Of a stretch of DNA of 64,000 bases, positions 27,713 to 37,533 are shown piece by piece. Within the stretch, counting starts at the first letter, position 1. Each line of letters begins with the position of its first letter. Made by a program: the position numbers and the translations under genes. The notes under the pieces were generated by a model. That model ran no database searches. It was given only the letters and a program-made list of their open reading frames with translations, and was not told the DNA's origin. Source of the stretch: Candidatus Zixiibacteriota bacterium (lineage in GTDB: Bacteria; Zixibacteria; MSB-5A5; GN15; FEB-12); the NCBI GenBank assembly GCA_024278935.1, contig JAJRSF010000011.1:1-64000 (forward strand). Reading direction: 5' to 3'.

Positions 27713-28165
27713 TTATCTTCTTTTTTTTGCTTTTTTGGCAGGTTTACGTTTTGGAGCAGCTTTACGTGTTGTTTTACGTGTAGTTGCTTTTCTACGTGGA
27801 GCTGCTTTGCGAGCTGCAGGTTTACGTTTTGGAGCTGTTCTTTTTTTAGGAGCAGCTTTTTTCAAACCTAATGTACGACACTTAGCTTTAATAGAAGCAA
27901 GTGAACGTCTCATTGCAGTTGCACATTCTGGGGCTGTTTTTTTCATATACATCTTTTTCAGACGTGAAATTTCTGCAGCTGACCATGCTTTTGCCCCTGC
28001 TCTTACCGCAGCTTTTCTTTTTGGTGCAGTTCTCTTGGCAGCTTTTTTAGGAGCGGCTTTACGAGCAGTTTTTTTTGCTGCTTTTTTAGGGGCAGCTTTT
28101 CGTTTTGCCGGTTTCCGTTTTGGAGCGGCTTTTTTCTTGGTTGTTTTTTTTGTAGCTTTACGCAT
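27713..28165 (-). CDS. Histone H1-like protein with a Myb/SANT-like core
   Basis: 150 residues, mostly Lys/Ala/Arg/Pro. Residues about 1-58 and 103-150 are repeats of the KKAAPKRK type, like eukaryotic H1 tails and bacterial Hc1/AlgP-type proteins. The middle (about 59-102) is different: AWSAAEISRLKKMYMKKTAPECATAMRRSLASIKAKCRTLGLKK, which fits a small three-helix Myb/SANT-like or GcrA-like helix-turn-helix with the leading Trp. It should bind DNA strongly and could compact the chromosome or regulate it. It has its own promoter, an 80-base leader and a terminator. The low-complexity tails mean homology calls need care. Confidence 0.85.
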   Translation of the reverse strand: MRKATKKTTKKKAAPKRKPAKRKAAPKKAAKKTARKAAPKKAAKRTAPKRKAAVRAGAKAWSAAEISRLKKMYMKKTAPECATAMRRSLASIKAKCRTLGLKKAAPKKRTAPKRKPAARKAAPRRKATTRKTTRKAAPKRKPAKKAKKRR

Positions 28166-28250
28166 TGGATGTTACTCCGTTAAAATGGTTTATGGTTTTA
28201 TTAATATATTTGCATTTTACATGAACCTATGTTATCTATATAACGTGGAT

Positions 28251-28279
28251 TAAATATCGAAATTTTTGACCGTTGTCAA
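28251..28279 (-). promoter_or_regulatory. Promoter of the histone-like gene
   Basis: TTGACA, 17-base spacer, TATTTA on the minus strand, about 85 bases before the ATG; a GGAG ribosome site lies 9 bases before it. Confidence 0.65.
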
Positions 28280-28304
28280 ATAAAAACATTTTGAAATGGA
28301 AAGT

Positions 28305-29081
28305 TTATTCTGATGCTTCTGAAGAATCAGCCTGCTTTTTCACAGATTCTAGAGCCATTGCGGCTGCTTTTTGCTCTGCTTCTTTTTTGGTATGCCCTTC
28401 GCCGGAACCTATTTTATGACTATTTACGGAGACATTTATCGTAAATTGCTGATCGTGGTCAGGTCCTGTTTCTGATTCGACCTCATAATATGGCATCCCC
28501 TCACCCTGAGACTGCATAAGTTCCAGAAGTTCCCCTTTGAAGTTCTTCTGTGATTTATCAGCAAGAATTTCTTGTTTGCGAGAATAAATCAACCTTGTAA
28601 TCACATCAAACGCTGCCGGAAGCCCACCATCGATATAAATCGCACCCAGAATAGACTCGACCGCATCGGAGATTATCGACGGACGCAAACGCCCACCAAG
28701 CTTATCTTCTTCATAAGAAAGTCTGACATATTCGTTGAGATTTGTTTGAATGCCAACATTTGCAAGAGTCGTTTCATTGACAAGCATCGCTTTCATTTTG
28801 GTAAGACGCCCCTCGCGTAAATCAGGATGGTCCCTATAAAGCAAATCGGCGATTACCAGTCCTAAGACTGAATCGCCGAGATATTCTAACCGTTCATTTG
28901 ATTCGCGAGCATGGAGTTTGTCGGTAGGCTTATAAAATGACCGATGTGTTAAAGCTAAAAGTAATAAATCAAGATCACGGAAATGATATCCGGTGATTTT
29001 CTGAACTTCTTCTAGACTCGTTTTATCGGCATCTGAGTATTGAGAACCTTGCTTCTTAAATAGCTTTGTCCACAACCCCAT
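28305..29081 (-). CDS. rnc: Ribonuclease III
   Basis: Double-strand RNA endonuclease for rRNA and mRNA processing. The nuclease domain has HRSF, the signature NERLEYLGDSVLGLVIADLLY and, downstream, ISDAVESILGAIYIDGG with the second set of metal-binding acids. The C-terminal dsRNA-binding domain (about 180-250) has FKGELLELMQSQG, PYYEVESETGPDH and GSGEGHTKKEAEQKAAAMAL. The length of 258 residues is slightly over E. coli's 226 because of an N-terminal extension. It is the last gene of the fatty-acid operon, 6 bases after fabF, a widespread arrangement. Confidence 0.97.
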   Translation of the reverse strand: MGLWTKLFKKQGSQYSDADKTSLEEVQKITGYHFRDLDLLLLALTHRSFYKPTDKLHARESNERLEYLGDSVLGLVIADLLYRDHPDLREGRLTKMKAMLVNETTLANVGIQTNLNEYVRLSYEEDKLGGRLRPSIISDAVESILGAIYIDGGLPAAFDVITRLIYSRKQEILADKSQKNFKGELLELMQSQGEGMPYYEVESETGPDHDQQFTINVSVNSHKIGSGEGHTKKEAEQKAAAMALESVKKQADSSEASE

Positions 29082-29087
29082 ATATAT

Positions 29088-30329
29088 TTAACCTTCAAAC
29101 TTACTTGCGATTAATGACACATTATGTCCGCCAAACCCAAACGAGTTTGAAAGGATATTATCAACTTTTACTTTTCTGGCACCTTCCGGTACATAATCAA
29201 GATCACATTCAGGATCCGGATTATCTAAATTAATAGTCGGATGTACCATCTGTGTTTCGATTGATTTCACACAGGCAATAAATTCTAAAGCACCTGCAGC
29301 ACCCAATAGATGACCTATCATAGATTTTGTAGAGTTGATAGGAACCTTATAGGCATGTTCGCCAAGAACTGCTTTGAGAGCTTTTGTTTCGGCAATATCA
29401 CCAAGTCCTGTAGAAGTACCATGGGTATTTACATAATCAATCTGTTCAGGTTTTAAATTCGCCCGCATCAAAGCAAGTTCAATTGCTTTTTTAGCTCCAC
29501 GTCCTTCAGGATGTGGTGCTGTCATATGATGGGCATCGCCTGTCATACCGCTTCCGGTAAACTCGGCATAGATTTTCGCACCACGTGCCTGTGCATGCTC
29601 AAGAGATTCCATCACCATCATACCTGCCCCTTCGCCCATCACAAAACCATCACGATCTTTATCGAAAGGTCTCGATGCGGCAGTCGGTTCATCATTACGA
29701 GTTGACAAAGCTCTTGAACTACAAAATCCGGCTAATGAGCTAGGTACTAATGTTGCTTCCGCACCACCTGTCACCATAACATCTGCTTCACCACGAGCAA
29801 TTATATGGTAAGCATCTGTAATAGCGTGCGAAGAAGACGCACAAGCAGATACAGTCGCATAGTTCGGACCCTGGAATCCAAAACGAATTGAAACTAATCC
29901 CGGACACATGTCGATAATCATCATTGGAATAAAAAATGGTGATACTTTTCGCGGACCACCTTTCAGCATTTTTTTATGCTGATCTTCGAAGGTTGAAATA
30001 CCTCCGATCCCCGAACCAATAACAACACCGCATCTTTCTAAGTCAATAGATTCAAGATCAAGTTTTGAGTCTTTGACTGCTTGATCAGATGCTGCGATAG
30101 CATACTGTTCAGAAAGATCCATACGCCGAGATGCTTTTTTCTCAATATATTCAGTGACATCAAAATCTTTAACTTCGGCAGCAATTTTTGCTGTAAAATC
30201 AGTAGTGTCGAACCGTGTAATCGGACCTACACTAGATTTACCTGAAGTTAAAGAATCCCAATATGCATCGACAGAATTCCCAACAGGGGATATAACGCCC
30301 AACCCAGTAATAACTACTCTTTTATTCAT
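29088..30329 (-). CDS. fabF: 3-oxoacyl-ACP synthase II
   Basis: Condensing enzyme for fatty acid elongation. The thiolase fold has the Cys-His-His triad: ATVSACASSSH (Cys near 165), NTHGTSTGLGD and KSMIGHLLGAAGA. The start MNKRVVITGLGVISPVGN is the family N-terminus and NSFGFGGHN its end. The length of 413 is normal. It lies 24 bases after acpP. Confidence 0.97.
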   Translation of the reverse strand: MNKRVVITGLGVISPVGNSVDAYWDSLTSGKSSVGPITRFDTTDFTAKIAAEVKDFDVTEYIEKKASRRMDLSEQYAIAASDQAVKDSKLDLESIDLERCGVVIGSGIGGISTFEDQHKKMLKGGPRKVSPFFIPMMIIDMCPGLVSIRFGFQGPNYATVSACASSSHAITDAYHIIARGEADVMVTGGAEATLVPSSLAGFCSSRALSTRNDEPTAASRPFDKDRDGFVMGEGAGMMVMESLEHAQARGAKIYAEFTGSGMTGDAHHMTAPHPEGRGAKKAIELALMRANLKPEQIDYVNTHGTSTGLGDIAETKALKAVLGEHAYKVPINSTKSMIGHLLGAAGALEFIACVKSIETQMVHPTINLDNPDPECDLDYVPEGARKVKVDNILSNSFGFGGHNVSLIASKFEG

Positions 30330-30353
30330 AAAGAAAGTTCTTCCCGTATCTGA

Positions 30354-30593
30354 TTATTCGGATTTCGCATTTCCGTTGATGTAGTTTATAGCATCACCGA
30401 CAGACGCGATTTTTTCAGCATCTTCATCAGGGATTTCAACAGAAAACTCTTCTTCTAAAGCCATTACTAATTCAACTGTATCAAGTGAATCGGCACCTAA
30501 ATCTTCAACAAATTTAGCACCTTCGGTTACTTGGGCAACTTCAACACCAAGCTGTTCGACAATAATATTTTTCACTCTTTCTTCGATAGACAT
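30354..30593 (-). CDS. acpP: Acyl carrier protein
   Basis: 79-residue acidic carrier. The phosphopantetheine serine is in [23 protein letters not shown], followed by the helix [19 protein letters not shown]. It carries the growing acyl chain between the enzymes encoded on both sides. A GGAG-type ribosome site (AAGGAGATTT) precedes the ATG. Confidence 0.97.
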   Translation of the reverse strand: MSIEERVKNIIVEQLGVEVAQVTEGAKFVEDLGADSLDTVELVMALEEEFSVEIPDEDAEKIASVGDAINYINGNAKSE

Positions 30594-30626
30594 TTTTAAA
30601 TCTCCTTCATTCCTTTTATTGTTATT

Positions 30627-31361
30627 TTAATTTATAGTCAATCCGCCATCAACAGTCAAGACCTGCCCGGTGATATATGATGCTTCGTCAGAACTTAAAA
30701 AAGTCACAGCCGATGCGATATCTTCGGGAGTACCTGCCCGCTTAACTAACAATTTTGACAAAAACATTTCTTTTGCCTCTTCGGGTAAATCTGCTGTCAT
30801 ATCAGTAGCGATAAATCCGGGTGCTACCGCATTGACAGTTATTCCTCTGGCACCAAGCTCTTTTGCGGTCGATCTTGTCAGACCTATTAGACCGGCTTTT
30901 GATGCGGCGTAGTTCGCCTGACCGGCATTACCGGTTAAACCAACTACGGAACTGATATTTACAATCCGTCCGTATCTTTGTTTCATCATAAGCTTGGCAG
31001 CAGATTTTGTGACAAGAAAAGCACCTTTGAGATTGATGTCAAGTACCATATCCCAATCTTTTTCATGCATTCGAATAAGAAGACCATCACGGGTAATCCC
31101 GGCATTATTGACTACAACATCAATCTGCCCGAATTCTTTGATAGTTTTCTCAAAAAGATTCTTCACATCATCGGCATTGGTCACATCTGCTTTCAGACCA
31201 ATAGCAGTTCCGCCAATTTCTCCGGCGACAGCTTCTGCTTGTTCTTGGTCAATATCAGAAATTACTAAATTTGCCCCAAGCGATGAAAATCTCTCAGCTA
31301 CAACTCGCCCTATTCCTCGGGCAGAACCTGTAACTATAACTGTCTTTTTACTAAAATCCAT
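30627..31361 (-). CDS. fabG: 3-oxoacyl-ACP reductase
   Basis: Short-chain dehydrogenase of 244 residues that reduces 3-oxoacyl-ACP with NADPH. It shows the cofactor motif TGSARGIG, NNAGITRDGL, the catalytic Ser (NISSVVG), and YAASKAG with Tyr and Lys. The ending ASYITGQVLTVDGGL is typical. Position between fabD and acpP supports FabG over other SDRs. Confidence 0.96.
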   Translation of the reverse strand: MDFSKKTVIVTGSARGIGRVVAERFSSLGANLVISDIDQEQAEAVAGEIGGTAIGLKADVTNADDVKNLFEKTIKEFGQIDVVVNNAGITRDGLLIRMHEKDWDMVLDINLKGAFLVTKSAAKLMMKQRYGRIVNISSVVGLTGNAGQANYAASKAGLIGLTRSTAKELGARGITVNAVAPGFIATDMTADLPEEAKEMFLSKLLVKRAGTPEDIASAVTFLSSDEASYITGQVLTVDGGLTIN

Positions 31362-31383
31362 TTATCTTAAACCTTCATTTCGG

Positions 31384-32304
31384 TTAAAGTTTAGAAATAT
31401 CATCAAGCGTGTCAAGGTTTATCATTTTATCCGGACGAATTTCACGTTTGGCAAGACCGCTTAAAACTTTTCCCGGACCGATTTCATATACGGTTGAAAC
31501 ATCATTTTCAACCAAATAGCTCATCGTTTGAGCCCAACGAACCGGTGCAGTTATTTGCTCAACTAATAATTTTTTAATCTCGTCACCTGACTGAGCAGGC
31601 TTAGCAGTTACATTTGCGATAATTGGTTTTGTAGGTTCAGAAATTGTAACTGATTTAAGATATTCTTCCATACCCGTTTTTGCTGATTCCATAAGTGGAG
31701 AATGAAAAGCTCCGCCAACTTCTAAAAGCATAGCACGTTTTGCTTTTTCTTCTTTGGCAAGTTCAACTGCTTTTACAACCGAAGTTTTCGAGCCGGAGAT
31801 TACAATTTGAATTTTCGAATTATAATTTGCCGGAATCACTACGCCATCGTTGTCCGTTGCTTTTGCACAAATAGCATCTACAACATCAGATGAGAGTCCC
31901 ATGACGGCTGCCATAGTTCCCGGTACTTTCTGACAGGCATCTTCCATAAGGGCTGCTCTTTTGACAACCGCTTTAATAGAATCTTCAAAGGTCATCGAAC
32001 CAACAGCAGCTAAAGCGGCGTATTCACCAAGTGAATGTCCGCAGGCAAAATCAAATGCCGGAACTCTGTCTTCTAAAATTGTCAACACAGAAAGAGCATG
32101 TACTAAAATTGCAGGCTGTGTGAAACGGGTACGCTTAAGTTCTTCAGCGGGTCCTTCAAAAGATAGCTTGGCAATATCAACACCAATTTCATCGGATGCC
32201 AGTTGATAGAGTTTTCTAACTTTATCAGAAGCATCGTATAAATCTTTACCCATGCCTACGTATTGTGAGGCTTGTCCCGGAAATAAAAATACTGTTTTAC
32301 TCAT
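31384..32304 (-). CDS. fabD: Malonyl-CoA-ACP transacylase
   Basis: 306 residues. The N-terminus KTVFLFPGQASQYVGMGKDL, the active-site GHSLGEYAAL, RAALMEDACQ and the GGAFHSPLM histidine motif are all present. It loads malonyl groups onto ACP. It starts 4 bases after fabH ends. Confidence 0.96.
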   Translation of the reverse strand: MSKTVFLFPGQASQYVGMGKDLYDASDKVRKLYQLASDEIGVDIAKLSFEGPAEELKRTRFTQPAILVHALSVLTILEDRVPAFDFACGHSLGEYAALAAVGSMTFEDSIKAVVKRAALMEDACQKVPGTMAAVMGLSSDVVDAICAKATDNDGVVIPANYNSKIQIVISGSKTSVVKAVELAKEEKAKRAMLLEVGGAFHSPLMESAKTGMEEYLKSVTISEPTKPIIANVTAKPAQSGDEIKKLLVEQITAPVRWAQTMSYLVENDVSTVYEIGPGKVLSGLAKREIRPDKMINLDTLDDISKL

Positions 32305-32308
32305 CTGT

Positions 32309-33295
32309 CTACCATTTCACCAGTGCCGAACCCCAAATAAGTCCGCCACCAAATGCAACCATTAATACATGGTCACCTTTTTTTATTCTACCTGCACGGT
32401 ATGCTTCATCGAGAGCGATCGGTACCGATGCTGCCGATGTGTTACCGTATTTTTCTATATTCACAAAAACTTTGTCCATGCTAATTTTTAATCTTTTTGA
32501 TATAGCACCAATAATTCTAATATTTGCCTGATGTGGAATTACTAAAGCGATGTCATCTGATGTCAGCCCTGCTTTTTCGATAACTTCAACAGCCGCATTA
32601 CACATTTGTCTTACAGCAACTTTAAAAATATCGCCACCACTCATATTTATTTTATCATCACCCTCAAAGGCATAGCCAGCATTTACAGGACTTACCGCAC
32701 CGCCATCTTTAATCCATAAGAGGTCTCTTAACTTTCCATCAGATTTTAAATATGTTCCGATGATTCCGCTTCCGTCTTCGGAAGCAGACAATACAGCAGC
32801 TCCGGCACCATCACCAAAAAGGATACAGGTGTTGCGGTCTTTATAATTTAAAACGGATGAAAGTTTTTCCGAACCGATGACCAGAGCATTTTTATATGCT
32901 CCTGTTTCAATCAATGCCGAGGCAACGGAGAGTCCGTTGATAAATCCGGTACAGGCTGAGACAACGTCAAATGCGGTCGCATTTGGTAAATCCATTTTTT
33001 CCTGAATGACACATGCCGTTGACGGCAGTTTGAAATCAGGGGTAACTGTTCCGAGGATGACCAGATCAATTTCATGACTGTGCATTCCGGCAGCTTCTAA
33101 TGCTCTTTCGCAGGCAATCACTGACATATCAGAGACAGCCATACCATCAGGAGCAACTCTTCGTTCTTTAATACCAGTTCTAGAGACGATCCATTCGTCT
33201 GAAGTATCTACAAGTTTTTCTAAATCAGCATTGGTCATTCGCTGTGTTGGAGCAAACGATCCCGTTCCGATTATCTTGGCTTTTATTTTTCCCAT
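32309..33295 (-). CDS. fabH: 3-oxoacyl-ACP synthase III
   Basis: Starts fatty acid synthesis by joining acetyl-CoA (or a branched starter) with malonyl-ACP. Catalytic residues are visible: Cys in DVVSACTGFINGL, His in VIPHQANIRI and Asn in EKYGNTSAAS. I take the ATG at 33295 (MGKIKAKIIGTGSFAPTQRM) in place of the TTG four codons upstream in the track; both starts lie within plsX, overlapping it by 71-83 bases. The length of 328 is usual. Confidence 0.95.
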   Translation of the reverse strand: MGKIKAKIIGTGSFAPTQRMTNADLEKLVDTSDEWIVSRTGIKERRVAPDGMAVSDMSVIACERALEAAGMHSHEIDLVILGTVTPDFKLPSTACVIQEKMDLPNATAFDVVSACTGFINGLSVASALIETGAYKNALVIGSEKLSSVLNYKDRNTCILFGDGAGAAVLSASEDGSGIIGTYLKSDGKLRDLLWIKDGGAVSPVNAGYAFEGDDKINMSGGDIFKVAVRQMCNAAVEVIEKAGLTSDDIALVIPHQANIRIIGAISKRLKISMDKVFVNIEKYGNTSAASVPIALDEAYRAGRIKKGDHVLMVAFGGGLIWGSALVKW

Positions 33296-34322
33296 TACTT
33301 TGTCCAAAATGGTTGGTGATTAATTCATCATGAATTTTTTGTTTAATTTTTTTATCGGCCATTCTAAAAGCACCTTTCACCGCATTGGTGATAGCTTTTG
33401 CACTTGAAGAACCGTGACATATAATTACAATTCCATTTACACCTAAGAGCGGCGCACCACCTCTGTCGGAATAATCAAAAGTATTCCGCATTCTTTTTAA
33501 AAATGGAAGTAGCAAAACAGCTCCCATTTTTGAAAATATATTTGTCTGAAGCTGCCGTTGCATTTTTTTCACAAGCATCGGTTTAATAGATTCAGCAAAT
33601 TTTAAAAGTATATTTACTGTGAAACCATCAGTAACAACAACATCAACAACACCTGAGAGAACATCACGTCCTTCAATATTGCCGATAAAATTTATTTTTG
33701 ATTCTTGTAATTGTTTTTGAGCAGAAAATATAAGTTCACTTCCTTTTGAACGTTCTTCGCCAATAGAAAGCAGACCTACTCTTGGAGATTCTTTTTGAAA
33801 TACAACTGACGAATAGACTGACCCCATCACCGCAAATTGTGCAAGATGAATCGGTTTACAATCGACATTGGCACCAACATCTAAAACAACAGTTGGGTTA
33901 TCATTGGAAGTTGGAAAGACAGTTGTAATCGCCGGTCTACTGACACCCTCGATACGTCCTAAGGTAATCAGCGATGTTGCCATAACAGCACCGGTATTGC
34001 CCGGAGAAATAAAGGCAACAGCTTCTTCTTCTTTAACCATCTTCAAGCCAACCGATATAGAGCTTTTTCGCATGCGAACGCCTTCGGTAGCAGAGATAGT
34101 CATAGGTACTTCATCGTCAGCATGACGCACATCAACATTATCAGGAAGGTTCTCTTCCTTTTGTAATATTTCGTTGATATCGTCTTGTCTTCCGACAAAG
34201 ATAACTTTGATAGCATTGCCAATTTGTTTGGCAGCATCAAGTCCGCCTTGAATAATTTCGGTCTTCCCAGAGTCGGCACCCATTACGTCAAGGACGATAG
34301 TATGTACATTTGCAGTTGTCAT
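33225..34322 (-). CDS. plsX: Phosphate acyltransferase
   Basis: Makes acyl-phosphate from acyl-ACP for phospholipid synthesis. Family motifs are VLDVMGADSG, VGRQDDI, ISPGNTGAVMATSLITLGRI, VVLDVGANVDCKP and a GAPLLGVNGIVIICHGSS segment. At 365 residues it is longer than the usual 330-350: a polar tail (NHFGQSNGKNKSQDNRNG...) is encoded in the region that overlaps fabH and is probably not functional. Confidence 0.95.
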   Translation of the reverse strand: MTTANVHTIVLDVMGADSGKTEIIQGGLDAAKQIGNAIKVIFVGRQDDINEILQKEENLPDNVDVRHADDEVPMTISATEGVRMRKSSISVGLKMVKEEEAVAFISPGNTGAVMATSLITLGRIEGVSRPAITTVFPTSNDNPTVVLDVGANVDCKPIHLAQFAVMGSVYSSVVFQKESPRVGLLSIGEERSKGSELIFSAQKQLQESKINFIGNIEGRDVLSGVVDVVVTDGFTVNILLKFAESIKPMLVKKMQRQLQTNIFSKMGAVLLLPFLKRMRNTFDYSDRGGAPLLGVNGIVIICHGSSSAKAITNAVKGAFRMADKKIKQKIHDELITNHFGQSNGKNKSQDNRNGIVCSNTANDQC

Positions 34323-34360
34323 TTAAGGACTAGTTTCTATCCTTCAGTGCTATTGTAATG

Positions 34361-34543
34361 TTATACTTCCTTCACATCAATAATCTGACGGCCATTGTAG
34401 TAACCACAATGTGTACAGATATGATGAGGTAATTTTGGGTTGTGACAATGCTGGCAATCTGAGACATTTGGCAAAGTCATTTTCCAATTTGTGCGACGTT
34501 TTTTTCCACGGGTACTAGAATGTCTTCGTTTTGGAAGAGGCAT
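34361..34543 (-). CDS. rpmF: 50S ribosomal protein L32
   Basis: 60 residues beginning MPLPKRRHSSTRGKKRRTNW, the universal L32 start, with a zinc ribbon of two CxxC pairs (CQHC and CTHC). Its first base overlaps the last base of the yceD stop, so the two are translationally coupled. Confidence 0.97.
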   Translation of the reverse strand: MPLPKRRHSSTRGKKRRTNWKMTLPNVSDCQHCHNPKLPHHICTHCGYYNGRQIIDVKEV

Positions 34544-35085
34544 TAGGAATTTTCCTTATTTTCAGTTGTTTGCTTAGAAAGTTTTTTCAAACTTTCCCAG
34601 CGTGGATCTATATTTTCTGTTTCACATGAGCATTTTTGCTCATTCAAGTTAATACCACATTGCGAACAGAGACCGTTACAATCTTCAGAGCAAAGTAGGC
34701 TAAGCGACAGAGATAAAATTATAGATTGTCTGAGTATATCAGAAATATCAGCTTTTAAATCTCCGCCAACAAAGTAAGCGTAATCTTCGGAGTCTAAGAC
34801 ATCACCATCTTTCGCTTCATGTAATGATTCGGTACATACGATAAAATCAATTTTGTTCTGACACTCTTTATCAAAGCTACTTAAACAGCGAGAGCATTCA
34901 ACATCAACCGATGCTTTCACGTTGCCTTGACAAAAATATTCTTCACCTGATTCCTGAATACGTAGCTCTACCTCAATCGATTTTAAGCTTTTTAGCCCTT
35001 GATAATCGAGGTCAAAACTGCCAGAATCACCTTTTAAAACGATTTCTGCAGGAAACGATTCGAATTGTTGCAAGTCTAGTATCAT
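34543..35085 (-). CDS. yceD: DUF177 (YceD) family protein
   Basis: 180 residues. The core VDVECSRCLSSFD and the later GLCSQCGINLNEQKCSC are the conserved cysteine motifs of DUF177, which precedes rpmF in most bacteria and is implicated in 23S rRNA/ribosome maturation. First gene of the nine-gene lipid/ribosome operon. The promoter lies so close that the transcript would begin within a few bases of the ATG. Confidence 0.93.
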   Translation of the reverse strand: MILDLQQFESFPAEIVLKGDSGSFDLDYQGLKSLKSIEVELRIQESGEEYFCQGNVKASVDVECSRCLSSFDKECQNKIDFIVCTESLHEAKDGDVLDSEDYAYFVGGDLKADISDILRQSIILSLSLSLLCSEDCNGLCSQCGINLNEQKCSCETENIDPRWESLKKLSKQTTENKENS

Positions 35086-35093
35086 AGCCTCAA

Positions 35094-35122
35094 ATAATAC
35101 GTAATAAAGAGAGAATTGTCAA
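35094..35122 (-). promoter_or_regulatory. Promoter of the yceD-rpmF-fab operon
   Basis: TTGACA, 17-base spacer, TATTAT on the minus strand. The -10 ends only 8 bases before the ATG at 35085, so the expected start point is at or within about 3 bases of the start codon. Confidence 0.7.
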
Positions 35123-35300
35123 GTGGAATTAAGTAGTGGAAATGGTTGTTGAACAATACGTTACAAGATATTTGCAGCTTAATTTATGTAAATCCGCACT
35201 AACTAAAAATATCGGTCATATGCGTAAAGCAAATATTGAGAGATTTTTCAAAAATAGATAATAAAACCGTTGTTGTTTTGGGTGGTTGGAGCAAACTCAT

Positions 35301-35320
35301 ATTGAGTGGCGTACCCCTTA
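35301..35320 (+). repeat. Half copy of the GTGGCGTACCCCTT repeat
   Basis: ATTGAGTGGCGTACCCCTTA matches the first half of the full copy at 35343-35370 at 18 of 20 positions. Confidence 0.6.
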
Positions 35321-35342
35321 GATAATTATTCTAATTATTACA

Positions 35343-35370
35343 ATTGGGTGGCGTACCCCTTGGGGTACGT
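35343..35370 (+). repeat. Full copy of the GTGGCGTACCCCTTGGGGTACG repeat
   Basis: Contains the perfect inverted repeat CGTACCCC-TT-GGGGTACG. Confidence 0.65.
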
Positions 35371-35447
35371 TTACAATTCATTTTTTTATCATAATAACAT
35401 TAAACTGACATCACTTGTCAGTCATTGCTAATATATTAGAATAGAGA

Positions 35448-35469
35448 CCGACCCCAAGGGGTCGGCTAC
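35448..35469 (-). repeat. Inverted copy of the same repeat family
   Basis: Read on the minus strand: GTAGCCGACCCCTTGGGGTCGG, matching the copy at 35348 at about 18 of 22 positions. The changes in the two arms compensate each other, so the hairpin is kept. Confidence 0.6.
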
Positions 35470-35508
35470 ACAGATGTGGCTTCGTGAACCCGACCTACGA
35501 TTTGCACA

Positions 35509-35541
35509 AAAAAAATCCCCGAGACATCGGGGATTTTAATT
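35509..35541 (-). terminator. Terminator of the atp operon
   Basis: ATCCCCGA-TGTC-TCGGGGAT eight-pair stem with eight Ts following on the minus strand. It lies about 70 bases after the atpC stop. Confidence 0.85.
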
Positions 35542-35553
35542 TATATAAGTAGA

Positions 35554-35579
35554 ACATACTTCGACAAGCTCAGTATGAC
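35554..35579. repeat. Interspersed repeat copy (GTCATACTGAGCTTGTCGAAGTATGT)
   Basis: Read on the minus strand it shares both ends with the element at 23712-23756. It lies between atpC and its terminator, so it would be transcribed. Confidence 0.55.
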
Positions 35580-35608
35580 CTATTGCTAAATAAAAGTGAC
35601 AGTTGTCA

Positions 35609-36019
35609 CTAGCTGTTTTCTTTATGAATCTTCAGACGATTCTTTGCTCGTTCGACAGCAAGGTTCTCTTCTTTGATATCAATATCTTTTTGTCCGTTAT
35701 TGTAATCAGCAATTTTAGCCTGAGCTTTTTCAAGTGCTGATTCCGCACGGGCAACATCGATATCTTTTGCGTACTCGGCAGCATCGCATAACAATGATGC
35801 GGTGTTTGCCGAGACTTCAAGAAATCCGTTTGTGACAGAAAGAATAGATACTTCTTCATTGGTATCACGAAATTCAATTCGACCTATTTTCAAAGCAGTA
35901 ATCAATGGAGCATGGTTTGACAAAACTCCAAGATACCCTTCGGTTCCAGGTACAACCAATGAAACGATATCATCATCGTAAAAGATTTTTTCAGGTGTTA
36001 CTATTGAGAGACGAAACAT
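35609..36019 (-). CDS. atpC: F1 ATP synthase epsilon subunit
   Basis: 136 residues. The beta-sandwich starts LSIVTPEKIFYDDDIVSLVVPGTEGYLGVLSNHAPLITAL, the standard epsilon motif, followed by a two-helix C-terminal domain (ARAESALEKAQAKI ... VERAKNRLKIHKENS) that can act as an inhibitory lever. Last gene of the atp operon, ending in TAG. Confidence 0.96.
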   Translation of the reverse strand: MFRLSIVTPEKIFYDDDIVSLVVPGTEGYLGVLSNHAPLITALKIGRIEFRDTNEEVSILSVTNGFLEVSANTASLLCDAAEYAKDIDVARAESALEKAQAKIADYNNGQKDIDIKEENLAVERAKNRLKIHKENS

Positions 36020-36025
36020 ATCAGA

Positions 36026-37450
<1,425 letters not shown>

Positions 37451-37533
37451 TTATATAAAATCTTTTTTTTCAATCATTAAACACTCATCAACAATCAAAT
37501 TGTTTCAGAGTGACATATCCATACTATATTTAT

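Larger units (their letters stand above)
35086..35608. other. Repeat-rich intergenic region
   Basis: About 520 bases without a gene. It holds the yceD promoter at one end, three copies of a GTGGCGTACCCCTTGGGG-type repeat, a small ACTGACA/TGTCAGT hairpin (35404-35422), the atp operon terminator and one copy of the GTCATACTGA repeat. No ORF is supportable. Confidence 0.7.

Noticed and set aside
27735-28253. 172-residue plus-strand ORF opposite the histone-like gene
   Set aside because: It is the mirror of the KKAAPKRK codons (Ala/Phe/Leu-rich) and has no ribosome site; the minus-strand gene has promoter, leader and terminator.
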